A DNA stretch of 64,000 bases from the NCBI GenBank assembly GCA_959347315.1, contig OY365807.1, forward strand, positions 30,361,128-30,425,127. Direction: 5' to 3'. The DNA comes from Bimastos eiseni. Taxonomy: Eukaryota > Annelida > Clitellata > Crassiclitellata > Lumbricidae. The translations under genes were made by a program, and so were the position numbers. Below the pieces are notes generated by a model that saw nothing but the letters and a program-made list of their open reading frames with translations, had not been told where the DNA came from and ran no database searches. Positions 35,638-48,289 of this stretch are shown piece after piece; within the stretch, counting starts at the first letter, position 1, and each line of letters opens with the position of its first letter.

Positions 35638-38388
35638 GCTTGATAGACATGGAATGGGCTTATGGTTTAGGTGTGTCTTGATAGACATGGAATGGGCTTA
35701 TGGCTTAGGTGTGTCTTCATAGACATGGAATGGGCTTATGGCTCAGGTGTGTCTAGATATACATGGAATGGGCTTATGGCTCAGGTGTGTCTTGATATAC
35801 ATCGAATGGGGTCATGGCTTAGGTGTGTCTTGATATACATGGAATTGGCTTATGGCTCAGATGTGTCTTGATATACATGGGTTGGGCTTATGGCTCAGGT
35901 GTGACTTGATTGACATGGAATGGGCTTATAGCTCGGGTGTGTCTTGATATACATGGAATGGGCTCATGGCTTAGGTGTGTCTTGATATACATGGAATTGG
36001 CTTATGGCTCAGATGTGTCTTGATATACATGGAATTGGCTTATGGCTCAGATGTGTCTTGATATACATGGATTGGGCTTATGGCTCAGGTGTGACTTGAT
36101 TGACATGGAATGGGCTTATGGCTCAGATGTGACTTGATATTCATGGAATGAGCTTATGGCTCAGGTGTGTCTTGATATACATAGAATGGGCTTATGGCTC
36201 AGGTGGGTCTAGATAGACATGGAATGGGCTTATGGCTTAGGTGTGTCTTGATATTCATGGAATGGGCTTATGACTCAGGTGTGTCTTGATATACATAGAA
36301 TGGGCTTATGGCTTAGATGTGTTTTGATAGACATGGGATGGGCTTATGGCTCAGGTGTGTCTTGATATGCATGGATTGGGCTAAAGGCTCAGGTGGGTCT
36401 AGATATACATGGAATGGGCTCATGGCTTAGGTGTGTCTTGATATACATGGAATGCGCTTATGGCTTAGGTGTGTCTTGATATACATGGAATGGGCTTACT
36501 GCTTAGGTGTGTCTTGATATACATGAAATGGGCTTATGGCTTGGGTGTGTCTTGAAATACATGGAATGAGCTTATAGCTCGGGTGTGTCTTGATATACAT
36601 GGAATGGGCTCATGGCTTAGGTGTGTCTTGATAGACATGGAATGGGCTTATGGCTTAGGTGTGTCTTGATATACATGGAATGGGCTTGTGGCTCAGATAT
36701 GCCTTGATAGACATGGAATGGGCTTATGGCTCAGGTGTGACTTGATAGACATTGACTGAGCGTATGGCGTATGTGTCTTCATATATATGGAATGGGCTTA
36801 TGGCTCAGGTGGGTCTATATAGACATGGAATGGGCTTATGGCTTAGGTGTGTCTTGATATACATGGAATGGGCTTATGACTCAGGTGTGTCTTGATATTC
36901 ATGAAATGGGCTTATGGCTCAGGTGTGTCTTGATATACATAGAATGGGCTAATGGCTTAGATGTGTCTTGATAGACATGGAATGGACTTATGGCTCAGGT
37001 GTGTCTTGATATGCATGGATTGGGCTAATGGCTCAGGTGTGTCTTGTTTGACATGGAATGGGCTCATGGCTTAGGTGTGTCTTGATATACATGGAATGGG
37101 CTTATGGCTTAGGTGTGTCTTGATATACATGGAATGGGCTTACTGCTTAGGTGTGTCTTGATATACATGGAATGGGCTTATGGCTCAGGTGGGTCTAGAT
37201 ATACATGGAATGGGCTTGTGGCTTAGGTGTGTCTTGATTTACATGGAATGGGCTTATGACCTAGATGTGTCTTGATAGACATGGAATGGGCTTATGGCTC
37301 AGGTGTGTCTTGATATGCATGGATTGGGCTAATGGCTCAGGTGGGTCTAGATATACATGGAATGGACTTATGGCTTAGGTGTGTCTTGATAGACATGAAA
37401 TGGGCTTATGGCTTAGATGAGCCTTGATTGACATGAAATGGGCTTATGGCTTAGGTGTGTCTTGTTCTAAATGAAATGGGCTTATGGCTTGGGTGTGTCT
37501 TGAAATACATGGAATGGGCTTATAGCTCGGGTGTGTCTTGATATACATGCAATGGGCTCATGGCTTAGGTGTGTCTTGATATACATGGAATGGGCTTATG
37601 GCCTAGGTGTGTCTTGATATACATGGAATGGGCTTACTGCTTAGGTGTGTCTTGATATACATGGAATGGGCTTGTGGCTTAGATATGCCTTGATAGACAT
37701 GGAATGGGCTTATGGCTCAGGTGTGACTTGATAGACATGGACTGAGCGTATGGCGTATGTGTCTTCATATACATGGAATGGGCTTATGGCTCAGGTGGGT
37801 CTATATAGACATGGAATGGGCTTGTGGCTTAGGTGTGTCTTGATATACATGGAATGGGCTTATGACTTAGGTGCGTCTTGATATTCATGAAATGGGCTTA
37901 TGGGCTTATGGCTCAGGTGTGTCTTGATATACATAGAATGGGCTAATGGCTTAGATGTGTCTTGATAGACATGGAATGGACTTATGGCTCAGGTGTGTCT
38001 TGATATGCATGGATTGGGCTAATGGCTCAGGTGGGTCTAGATATACGTGGAATGGGCTTATGGCTTGGGTGTGTCTTGATAGACATGGAATGGGCTTATG
38101 GCTTAGATGTGCCTTGATTGACATGAAATGGGCTTATGGCTTAGGTGTGTCTTGTTTTGCATAGAATAGGCTTATGGCTTAGGTGTGTCTTGAAATACAT
38201 GGAATGGGCTTATAGCTCGGGTGTGTCTTGATATACATGGAATGGGCTCATGGCTTAGGTGCGTCTTGATATACATGGAATTGGCTTATGGCTCAGATGT
38301 GTCTTGTTATACATGGGTTAGGCTTATGGCTCAGGTGGGTCTAGATAGACATGGAATGGGCTTAAGGCTTAGGTTTGTCTTGATGCCT
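35638..38388. repeat. 38-bp minisatellite, ~72 units, 2.75 kb
   Basis: Unit begins CTTGATATACATGGAATGGG and continues with CTTATGGCT(T/C)AGGTGTGT. Units differ by a few substitutions (TTA/TCA, GTGTGT/GTGGGT/GTGTGA, ATATAC/ATAGAC) and rare small indels, such as a doubled GGGCTTAT at 37897. Rare variants recur at a distance, which shows block duplication: CGTATGGCGT at 36761 and 37747, GCCTTGATTG at 37421 and 38111. The unit length is not a multiple of three and stops occur, so the short frames inside are chance. Confidence 0.97.
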
Positions 38389-38516
38389 ATGATACGGTCA
38401 TAAATTATGTAGACCTATTAGATGTTAAATGTTATTGAAGTAGCTCCACTCTTATGTGACAGGTCTAAATGGCATATCTTAACAGCAGAAATCCGATACA
38501 AATCGCAAAGAACAGC

Positions 38517-38750
38517 TACATCATCATCATCATCATCATCATCATCCTCATCATCATCATCATCATCATCATCATCTTCATCATCATCGCCTTGATCATC
38601 ATTATCATCTTAAACATCATCACCTTGATCATCATCATCTTAATCATCATCACCTTGATTGATTATCATCATCGTCGTCCTCGTCATTGTCGTCGTTCTT
38701 CTTCTCCTCCTCCTTCTCCTCCACCTCCTCCTACTCCTCATCATCATCTC
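38517..38750. repeat. (CAT)n / (CCT)n compound microsatellite
   Basis: CAT triplets with interruptions, passing into CTC/CTT-rich sequence. The 153-codon forward frame over it is an Ile-rich artefact of the triplets. Confidence 0.93.
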
Positions 38751-40154
38751 ACTAGCCTATATGCGAGAGTTTACGTAAGGATATATAGAGCTACGCTGTC
38801 TCGTGTATTCGTGTTGCAGAGGGCGCTTAAAGCATTGAAGTGTGATATTAGAAAAGTAAATTTCCGTTGTACTACTCTGGTGGGATATGAGCTTACAAAC
38901 GCAAGTCATGGACATCGGAATATTTCATGAACTAGTATGAGGAACTAGGAAGCGGAATCTTGAGCACGGGATTTATTTATAAATTGCAACTGAAGTTCAT
39001 TTCGGAAGGATTAACTCGCTTGAGGGGAGAAGAAAAATCGACGGATTATGATTGACATTTATTACATTTGATTCGAAATATCATATGCGACAGGATACTT
39101 TGAATGAGCAGTTGGGCGAAAGATCACGATATGAAGCATTCGATAATACTGCTATAGGCCTACAAAATCAGCTGACTATTAACTAGATAGAAGTAGTATT
39201 GTTGATCGTAATGTAAAGCAAAAGAAAGCTCCATTGAAATTATCTGAGTTATACGTAACCTTATCTGCATGGTAATGTAATACGGAAGCGCAGAGAGGAC
39301 TTTTTATTACTAAAGTTACGCTATATAAATTTCCTTAATATACAAATACTAAACAATTACATACTCGCACACATACCTAGTATATAGTTTAATCAATAAT
39401 TAAACTCTTGGTAATTTATGCAAGCAATTAACCTTGAAGGACATGAGTTCCCTTCTATAGCTCATTCAAATGACGAAGAATGCATTTCCGGTTGCCTGCC
39501 ACAAACTCACATTAGTACGCGCTTTAAATCACGCATCAGACGGCTTAAACTTGATTATGTAGACGTCTGTTGATAAAATTGGGACTTTAAGAAAATGTTA
39601 ATTGAATTGTACTGAATGATTTTCATTTGAGTCGGCTGCAGTCGCTCTGAATGATACTTTTGCGACCAGTGGCAAAAAAAACGCCATTTCAGCTGCAAAG
39701 CTGAGAATCACTGTACAACGCAGATCATAAATAAACTGGAATTCTTACTGAGAGCAAAGACTAAACGTGAGATAAAAACAGTCCGCAATATAAAATCTCT
39801 CAGTCCTAATGGTATTATAACCGTAGGCGATAAGTCTGCAGGGAACGTTGGTGTAATGAATCCTTCCGTTACGAGGCAACCTCCCAAATGGGAGATTGCA
39901 AAATTGCCACTCTGCTAATAAACTACCTCTGTGTTGTAGGGAGTTGGATAATAGTTACCTCCCGCCATCGACGTTATGGGACAGTCTCAACCAGTCCGCA
40001 GCGAGGTTTGCACCAACTTGGCATCAGTGTTGCTGTTAACTGCGCTTTGTTAATTATTGTCCATAATTGTACATTTTATACCGTGATTCGCATGCTAAGG
40101 CGTGCGCGCTCTGGCTATTTCATGGCTTTAAACAATAATTCTAAATGAATTTTC
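38751..40154. other. no gene; one retroelement tail
   Basis: TTACGCTATATAAATTTCC at 39316-39334 resembles the LINE tail on the plus strand. The rest shows nothing recognisable. Confidence 0.5.
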
Positions 40155-40215
40155 TTATTCATTCATTCATTCATTCATATAGAAAATTTATGTAGCGCCC
40201 TTCAAGGCTTGTACT
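40155..40215 (-). mobile_element. retroelement 3' tail with ATTC repeats
   Basis: Minus strand: CCTTGAAGGGCGCTACATAA, then ATTTTCTATATG and a GAAT tetramer tail (40158-40177 on the plus strand). It looks like a LINE end with a GAAT tail, as at 27544. Confidence 0.55.
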
Positions 40216-40890
40216 GCAACTTATTGTATAGATAGAAATTACAACACTGACAGTCTATTAAATTATTAAAAGCACTATCTTCGATTGAGCATTTAGTAAA
40301 AGATACCTCATTGAGTAACACCAATGCCAGCTTACAATATTCTGCACACCAAGCCATACTGTTGCGTTGTGTGAAACGTTGGTCAGAACGCTCGCCTTGT
40401 TACGTGGAGTGTACGGGTTCCTGCGTCTTCCCATGAGACAGAGTTACTGTGTATTAGATCTTTGAGGAAGTTCCTCTTTAGTACACACAAATGCACAGTC
40501 ATCATCTATTGACGTCTGGTCACTGTACAGATTAATAAATGCGTGATAAATGAATAAAGCGTTTGTCGTCAATCACACTTTATGCATACTAGCATTATAT
40601 TATAAGATATTTATTGCAGTCGGCACCTATGCAATGTCTTCGGTCTTTCATTATTTAAAATAATGAGCACAAACTGTTGAATGGCCTGCCATTCCATGCT
40701 TCGCTGTACTCAGAAATGACCAGCAACACTTTAACCTCAGATCCTACTACATTATTCATTAGTGAAAACACGTACAGCCTTACCGTGCTTACCATCCTAT
40801 AGATGTTTATTGCACCTAATCACTGCTTGCAACTTAACCTCACTACAATAATTCTCTCTAGTGTTTTGTAGGTCACTTACAGCATCTAAG
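40216..40890. other. no gene or named repeat recognised
   Basis: Nothing supported. Confidence 0.5.
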
Positions 40891-41012
40891 AGACAGTCAA
40901 AGCATTTCAGAGCCAGTCGAAGCATTTCAGAGCCTGTAAAAGCATTTCAGAGCCACTAGAAGCATTTCAGAGCCATGGAAAGGCATTTAAGAGTCAGTCA
41001 AAGTTTCGCTAA
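40891..41012. repeat. 20-bp tandem repeat, five to six units
   Basis: Units such as AGCCAGTCGAAGCATTTCAG start at 40891, 40911, 40931, 40951 and 40971; the last is 21 bp, and a weaker unit follows. The spacing equals that of the array at 10236, but the sequences are unrelated. Confidence 0.9.
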
Positions 41013-41899
41013 GTTAGTCATTTCATAGCCAGTCAAAGAACTAAAGAATTTATTAAATTATTTAGGAGTCAGTCCATATTCTGCAGAACATCTAAAGCAC
41101 TTCAGAATATCTACATGAATAACGAGAGCTGACAAAAGGCTTCATGGAGGAAAGGAATAAGCGTATAGTTAGACAATAATATTGATGAGTTGACCTATAT
41201 GGGGAGATTGAAAGAAACGAAGGGAAGAAGAGATAAATGAACAAAGCAAGCAGGAGAAATGAGTATTGCGCAAGGCAAAGCAGACAAACCTTATACAATG
41301 CCCTCATTACTGTCACGTTTTGTATGCAGTCAACCATTCGGATTGAGAAGCGTCGAAGTGAATTCGTTAAGAAGACGATAGAATTTGTCCAAAGCACACA
41401 TCAAAATAACGATCATTTGTGTCGAATACTTTCTTCTTGATTTCAGCACGCTCTTCACAGTCATCATAATTTCCGATTAAAAAGCTTCCAGTACATGCAT
41501 CGTAAAGAATGTCTTAATTTCTGCATATTGATGTGCATGTTTTCGATACTTTCACTTTAAATCTTTAAATGTATATGGCTGTTGTCCACCGATTTCTGAG
41601 AGGCCAAAGCATCATCAGCGCTAAGTAAATCCTCAGATTCGTAGCTGAGTCATCAAAAAATGTTTCCATGAACTGAACCTTAAGGCCACCAGCCCACGAG
41701 GTGTCCTCTACGTATATCAATGGTTTAAGACCATCCTAAAATGTCTCTGTGTTTACGCTGCCGTCGTCCAGCTGTTTTCCCATAAGTCCTGTGTTGTTGA
41801 AGCATTCTGTCGTCTAAATAATCATCGTTTCGATTAAGGTCTTCTTCTATATTCACTTTTTTCTGATTATTACGATATTCTTGGCGTTGTTACGTTCGG
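41013..41899. other. no gene or named repeat recognised
   Basis: Nothing supported. An upstream part of the following LINE may lie here but is not readable. Confidence 0.45.
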
Positions 41900-42129
41900 C
41901 TTGGATGAGTCGCTCAACAGATACATTCACCACCTCGCTATATAACAAACTTGTCACGGTGATAGATTGTCAGCAAGTCTCTTGTTCTTGTCTTTTTGAC
42001 ATCTCTGCCGCGCTTTCAACATAAACGACCGTGCCATCCTTACTAAACACCTTCCCCTGTATTTGTAAACTCTGGTACTGTCATAATCGTGAATTAGGTC
42101 GCACCCTTCTTCACGCTCTTTCACTCTTA
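41900..42129 (+). mobile_element. LINE reverse transcriptase, part before an insertion
   Basis: Forward frames read SAWMSRSTDTFTTSLYN, CLFDISAA and, one frame over, RSFTL. These correspond to the motifs QSAYRP-x-HSTETA, the catalytic palm block (x-LFDLSAAFDTIDH; the first aspartate is retained) and the following -SYL-x-R block of CR1/L2-like reverse transcriptases. A stop replaces part of the motif after SAALST. The reading continues after the element at 42130-43198. Confidence 0.8.
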
Positions 42130-43198
42130 GGTGCCGTCCATAAATGACGTCATGCGCCTAGAGGAGGAGGGGGTCACCCATTTGTGACGAAGTGTGACGA
42201 GGGAGATGGGGGTTCGATGAGATGTGACGTCACATCATCGCATCAAACATCAAAATTCGTAATTTTATTAAAAACTGTCACTCAATTAAACAAGTTCCGC
42301 TTAATTAGCAGTAACTGTAACCCAAAATTTAAGAACACTAATTAATATAATTGTATTATAATACAATTATTTTCTAATCTTTTATCTTAATCAATTATCT
42401 TAATTTTTGGATTGGTTACTTTTACGGTTGGTGTCAATTTTGGGGTTTTGGAAGTGAGGCAGCTATTCTGCAGTACACAAGCAGGAATCAAAAAGTCACT
42501 GCACGTCGGCAACGTGAACAAGCAGGAAGCGCAAATGAAGAAATTAGAGAGAGCTTTAAGTGGAAAGAGAAAAGACTGGATCTGAACCAGAACATTTTTT
42601 GGGAGTGCTCATATTGCAAACGCTGAAGGCGTAAAGCAGAGTACTGAAAGCACTCCAGAAAGAAAACCTTCTCGGAATTGGAACAGTTATGTGGGTCGAC
42701 TTTTTTACCCAGGGTGTTCATTGCCACTGCTCAGGCACCCATCAGCACCTCATAGTTGCACCTCTGGGAATATCTATTGAATAGGATGATGAGATCCGAG
42801 CTCCCTCTATTTATTCCATGAAGGAGCATTTTTGCTTCTGCGTGGGAGAAGTTTTAAAAAAATGTAATGATTCTACCAGAGCTTCTCATCTCGTGGAATG
42901 CATGATGAGTGTAATAATTCTACCTTCTCCATTTTTATTTGTTTTATAATAATAATATTAATAGTATTAGTAATAATAATAATAATACAGTTTAATGTAT
43001 TTACGCTCTAATTACTTTTTTTGTAATTCTAAGAAAATATGCATATAGCATTCTGGACATCTGGTTTTTTCGGAGGCGGGGGTGTCAGAGCTTTGTGACG
43101 TCATATTTGAAGGGTTATAGCATTTGTGACGACGTGTGACGAAAGGGAGGGGGTAAAAAATTGTCATAAATTGCGTGAGATCATTTATGGACGGCCCC
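42130..43198. mobile_element. 1.07-kb DNA element, TTA target duplication
   Basis: Termini GGTGCCGTCCATAAATGACG and, as reverse complement, GGGGCCGTCCATAAATGATC match at 17/20. TTA flanks both ends (42127-42129; 43199-43201). Both subterminal regions carry repeated TTGTGACGA and GTGTGACGA motifs near G-runs (42178-42203; 43128-43148). A 3-bp TWA duplication points to PIF/Harbinger, with Zator as an alternative. The interior minus-strand frame of 79 codons (42488-42727) does not resemble a transposase. The insertion site is verified by the LINE frame that resumes on the far side. Confidence 0.8.
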
Positions 43199-43470
43199 TT
43201 AATAGCGCTGGTAACTCATCTAATCCGCACACCATCACAAGCGATGTTCCTCAGATGACCACCTAGATGACAGCAAACCTGCTATTCCTAAACCAAAAAA
43301 AATTATTCATATTATTGGTCTGCGCGAGCAGTTACTCAAACAAGGCTATATTTCAGAACTTTTTCCAACAGATCTCACTTCTTCCGTTCTTTACTCGATC
43401 TCGATCTCGACTTCCAGTCTCATCTTCTGTTAAAATTCTGTTACCACTTTTTAATACATACACAGGCATG
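43199..43470 (+). mobile_element. LINE reverse transcriptase, part after the insertion
   Basis: With one TTA copy counted once, the frame of RSFTL at 42128 runs on as NSAGNSSNPHTITSDVPQ, which is the block that precedes GSVLGP in this enzyme class. The next block seen is MTANLLFLNQKK (from 43267), normally about 90-100 residues later, so the segment with the catalytic YADD is deleted. SSVKILLPLF near 43420 may be the later V-x-NLGV-x-F block. Confidence 0.75.
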
Positions 43471-44655
43471 CGTAGGTTATTACATTAATTACAAGTACCA
43501 TTTTAAATTGGGCCTGTGTGTTCGTGTACATATATTAGCATCTTCTCACAAATAATTATCTAGTCAATTTTATGCGCTTAATCATCTAGTGCATCTAAGG
43601 ATGGTCGACTATTCGAGATGTTAAAGCGCCGGAGCGAAGACGATGCATTTTTATCGTGGATCTCTTGTAATCAGTCGCCACGCACGTATTATACGATGGC
43701 TTCAAAAGGCGCTACATAAAGAGAACAGTGATAGCATTATGTTGCGTGTAGACATCCTACATGTCGCACGGTCAACGGCGACACGTGTCGCCATCTATCG
43801 GCCGACGAGAGCGTCGTACAGATCTCCCTCTTTCTCACGTTGGCCTTTCATCATCCATCCCCTTTGTCCTGATTTTGACCACTGTTCACGTTTCCTAGCT
43901 AGTCCTAGGAACAAAAGGTAAAGACGATCAACAGAGAGGAAGTGACGACATGAAGTTGCAGAAGACGGCTTTCGGAAGGATAGAAGGATATCTGGGGGCA
44001 TTGCCTAGCTCGGCTTTGGAAACTACAAAGAGGGTCTAGTAGTAGATACGCGCAGTGATAGGAAGCCAACGCAATAGTACAGCTAGAGGGATGAGCCAGA
44101 CTATACATATATATACATTGCTTATGCTGATATGTGCATGTCTCTAGGGCATACATAAAACACATGGCTAAGCTAAACATAATAATTACAGGCATGCGTT
44201 ATAGGCCTATGAATGACATGCAAGGAGACGGAAGACAAAATATGCAGCCGTTACTTAGAATTTTCTTTAATACATTCATACAGATACACATATATAACTG
44301 TATGTATTCTCATTTGGTGTGGCATTGCGAGTGGCGCTTTATAAATTTGCAGATACAATACAACATCGAGTAAGCATGAGAGGTTCACTGCTGCGTATGC
44401 AAAGCAGGAAACAGCGTCGCTCATCAAACAGGTCGTTGTAAAACTGTCAACAGAGTGTTTGTCATCGTGTTGTATATCTTTTGGGATAAAATTGTCGTAT
44501 GATTATTCAGAATCTAGACCTGCATTGACCCTGCGCAATTTACTATTCTGGCCGATAAATGCTGCTGGGAATCGGTTGTGTCTCAAGCCCTTGCGCTCCT
44601 TATAATGCTCAATGCTCAGCTCCATAAAAGATGATGTACATTCAGTCATCGAAAT
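43471..44655. other. no gene; two retroelement tails
   Basis: GGCGCTACATAAAGAG at 43708-43723 and GTGGCGCTTTATAAATTTGC at 44331-44350 are plus-strand LINE-type tails. Open frames around 43643-44195 have no motif. Confidence 0.5.
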
Positions 44656-44712
44656 ATATATATATATATATCTATATATTTATATTTTTATGATATATAA
44701 TATATATATAAT
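44656..44712. repeat. TA-rich microsatellite
   Basis: TA dinucleotides with CTA, TTTA and GATA interruptions. Confidence 0.9.
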
Positions 44713-45289
44713 GATCAAATTATAATTGTGAGTTTGAAAGATCTTCATAAGCTGTTGTTAAAGGTTGTTATTCACTGATACTTCGAAGTCTGGTAGCATT
44801 TAGGCCTACGACTCCAATAAAATCTATACATGTAAGCTTATCTCTACGTAACCCTCGAGACAGACTCATTAGACCTACCAATAATCAATAAATATAATTA
44901 TTCCATTCAACCAATCAACTAAGTCCCTTCTTCTTTCGCTTCTATTTCTTCTATCAAAACTTTACACTCGCATTATATCACGTAATTATTAGAGCCTCTG
45001 GTTAAAAAGTGCGTAACAACAGAGAGTTTCTCTGGCAGCTGAAGCGCGCATACATGTAACATTCGCCCGTCGTTAGTTTTTGACAGAGCAAGTCAAATGC
45101 AGTCACCAGCAGACAACCCCAGAGGGAACAATGAGCCGAGACTCACAAAAATCATACGCAGAATCAAAAAGACTCTGTCATGACATAATTGCATCAACCG
45201 TCAAAACCTAATTTACATAATGTCCGTCTGTACAGCAGAATATCAAAAAATGCATTCTGTCTCTAGCGAAAGATTCAATAAATGAATCA
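44713..45289. other. no gene or named repeat recognised
   Basis: Nothing supported. Confidence 0.5.
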
Positions 45290-45418
45290 GTCAGTCAGCG
45301 AGTGCCAGTAACGTCATTCAGTCAGTTAGCCAGTTAGCCAGCCAATGGTCGGTCAATCAGCCAGTATCAGTCAGTCAGTCAGTTAGCCAGGGAGCCAGCC
45401 AACGGTCAGTCAATCATT
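45290..45418. repeat. degenerate CAGT microsatellite with a duplicated block
   Basis: CAGT tetramers with drift. A ~37-bp block containing CAGTTAGCCAG and GGTC(G/A)GTCAATCA occurs twice (about 45332-45361 and 45379-45417). Confidence 0.85.
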
Positions 45419-46804
45419 CAAGAGCATCCATCTATACGCGAAAATGGACGACATAGGACAAAAAAGTTTAACTTACAACTTGTCAATGCTTAATTAAACA
45501 GTATCAAGATAAAGTTAATAGAGAATGACATCGTATACTAATTGAACATGTAATGCTGTTTTTAACTTTGGAAGCTGAACGCCGTTTGAAGGGTACAGAC
45601 AACAGATAAATTAGATACAAATAAAGTTGGCCATGAATTTAGCAAAAATCTATGAGAATCGGAATTTACAAAAAAGGTTCGGTAGGTTGATCTCCATCTG
45701 AAACTGTTATGGAAATCATAATTTTTTGAAAATATCCTGTGTAGACAGAAGGCAGAATACTGTGATTCCCCATCGTCCTCGTCAACTTCTTCACCCTCGT
45801 CAGAGTGCAGGGCTTCACCATCCCCTGCGCACGGCTTCATCTCCTCTCGTCTGTCACATCATTAACGTCCATCACATTTGCATCATTACACGTACATTCT
45901 CCTCTGGTGTCCATGTATCTGTTACGATTCTTATGGCAGCGCTGCACCTCCCCGCGTTGTCACGTTTCATAGTGCGGCACTTTGAGGTGTAAAAAGAAGT
46001 GAGGTCAGTTAGGTAAAGAGTCAGGCAGTCGGCTGGAAGACGAGTGCACTTTCCGTTGTAGACAGTCTCTTGTCTTGCTTTATCTTTGCCAGATGCGAGA
46101 CATATAACGGACTCGTGCAGTTTACTTCAAAACAATCATCTCAAAGATAGAGATATCAGCGTTCCTTTCGCAACTAATAATGTGTTTAAACTCCACACAA
46201 GTTTCTGGCTGATAGAATAACTGAATCCATTAGACATAATTATATACAATCATCATATAAGGTATCTGACTACACACTAAAATCCAGCACCAATAAAATA
46301 CAAAAAACTGCTCAAAGACAAAATACTAGACACACTTTGAACCAAGTTATGCTGTCAGTAAAAAGTGAAAATGACCCTACACAAACGATGGACTTGTTGG
46401 GCCAAAAATTTCCTAAGGATATATATATATATATATATATATTACTGGCAGCACTGGCTGACTCAGAATTTTTCACAAATTTGTTACTTCAGGTTTGAAT
46501 CGTTTCATGAATTTCATAAGATATGCCAATGTTGACTCGCGATGGATTTGGCAGATTCTAATGAATTTGTCGTATTGATCGTAGGCTCCTTTGACAGGTG
46601 CATATGCGTTGAATCGCAACGGTAGATGCAGTTAATGCTGTCTGACTCCATGGAGTTACTGAACCGTAGGATTGTCACTCAAAGGCAACAACAGCGCAAA
46701 GACAATTCTGCCAATTCGATGACGAGACGACCGCTTCACTCATCCTCTTATTATAGGCTACACTTCCTAAATTGTGGCGCGCCGGCTGACAGATGGAAAT
46801 CTAA
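45419..46804. other. no gene recognised
   Basis: A TA run covers 46420-46442. The minus frame at 45562-45840 starts with an acidic stretch but has no recognised domain. Confidence 0.5.
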
Positions 46805-47190
46805 CGCAGACCCTGAGGGTGATTATACACCATGAATCCCTCACAAACACAGGGCAGACCCCGAGAATGATCATACACCAAGAATCTCCACAAACGCAGG
46901 GCAGACACCGAGGGTGATTATACACAGAGAATCCCTCACAAACATGGGGCATACCCTGAGGGTGATTATACACAGAGAATCCCTCACAAACATGGGGCAT
47001 ACCCTGAGGGTGAATATACACCAAGGATTTCTCACAAACACAGGACAAACTCCGAAGGTGATCATATACCAAGAATCCTTCACAAACATGGGGCAAACCC
47101 CGAGAGTGATTATACACCAAAGATCTCTCACAAATATGGGACAGATCCCGAGGGTGATTATACACCAAGAAACCCTCACAAACACAGGCT
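46805..47190. repeat. 48-bp tandem array, eight units
   Basis: Units contain GGTGATTATACACC, AGAATCCCTCACAAACA and GGGCA(T/G)ACCC(T/C)GAG. Register points (GAT of the unit) lie at 46821, 46869, 46916, 46964 and 47012, a 48-bp period with one 47-bp unit. As 48 is a multiple of three, each frame reads a 16-residue cycle; two minus-strand frames (144 and 104 codons) and one plus frame (108 codons) stay open. There is no sign of protein-level constraint by eye, so it is listed as a repeat. Confidence 0.92.
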
Positions 47191-47601
47191 ATGAAAGACA
47201 TGAGTTCACTGTCTTATTAAGCCGTTGTTCATCGCCGTAAATCGCTAAATAGCAAATACCGCAGTTAATCTAGATTACAGAAAATTCGTTAGACAACAAA
47301 AGAACGTTTGGAACGCCACTAACATCAATTCATGTGGTATTGACTCTAATTTGGTTGGATGTAGAATTTTAAGTAAAAATTGAGTCAACATAATAAGAAA
47401 TTGTAGCTGTTATGAGGGTATGATTACATTTATGTAAAACCAGAGCCGTATCATGTTCAGCACTGTAAAACTGAAGTTCTTTTATTCAAGACTTTGTCAG
47501 TGAGAAAAGTATGCATTTAAAATGGTTTAGGTGTTTGCTCTTAACCTTGTGACAAACAATTGCTTTTATTTAAAGAAATTAACTGTAGTCTCTAATCACT
47601 A
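47191..47601. other. no gene or named repeat recognised
   Basis: Nothing supported. Confidence 0.5.
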
Positions 47602-47738
47602 GTGACTAAACTCTTCTCACAATGTGATGATACATTGATGGAAATTTTCACCATGCTCGTCGTCAGCAACACCTATAGGCTGTTAGGGAAGTAAATTCTA
47701 ATGTGAGCGAAGAAAGTCAGTGCATTAGAAACGTCTGG
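47602..47738 (+). repeat. dispersed repeat, copy A
   Basis: About 137 bp resembling 49154-49297, sharing GACTAAACTCTTCT, ACCATGCTC(G/A)TCGT, GCAACACCT(A/T)TAGGCT and AAGTAAATTCTAAT. Unknown family. Confidence 0.75.
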
Positions 47739-48223
47739 CATATTTTTGATCAATTCCGCATCATCGTCGAATTTGTGATGACCCAGGAAAATGCAACTGG
47801 TTGAATTCTACTGAGAAGATTTGATCGAATATTTGTCCTCGTATTTGTGGCAAACTAACATTCTAGTCATCAGTTTGGAATCACTCTACATTGTAATCCT
47901 GCACCATATGAAGGTTTGTTTTGCAAAACCCAGTTTTACATAGACTGGTGAAATATATAATCGTCACACGGTGTTGGAAGTGATTCAGGCAAGGAGGTCT
48001 AAGCTGTGTTGGACACAACGCCTGCGGCAAAGCCGACAAAGACCATGCCCAGGGATTAGCGAGCAATGAGTTCGAGAGATTGGGAAAGGTTTGTGTGATG
48101 TCACGCCACACATGGGCCGCAACAATGGAAGCTGACTGTGCTTTGTCTCTCACACGGCCTGGAAACAAGCCAAAAATAAAGACGACTGGATAAACATTGT
48201 GGAAACGACAACGCTTCGAGAGA
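47739..48223. other. no gene recognised
   Basis: A minus-strand frame (47881-48462) runs through here into the GAT tract; its His/Pro-rich half is the tract and its other half has no recognised domain. Confidence 0.45.
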
Positions 48224-48234
48224 GGATAATGATA

Positions 48235-48289
<55 letters not shown>

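Noticed and set aside
42488..42727. Transposase in the TTA-flanked element
   Set aside because: The 79-codon minus frame and the broken plus-strand frame show no DDE-type motif.
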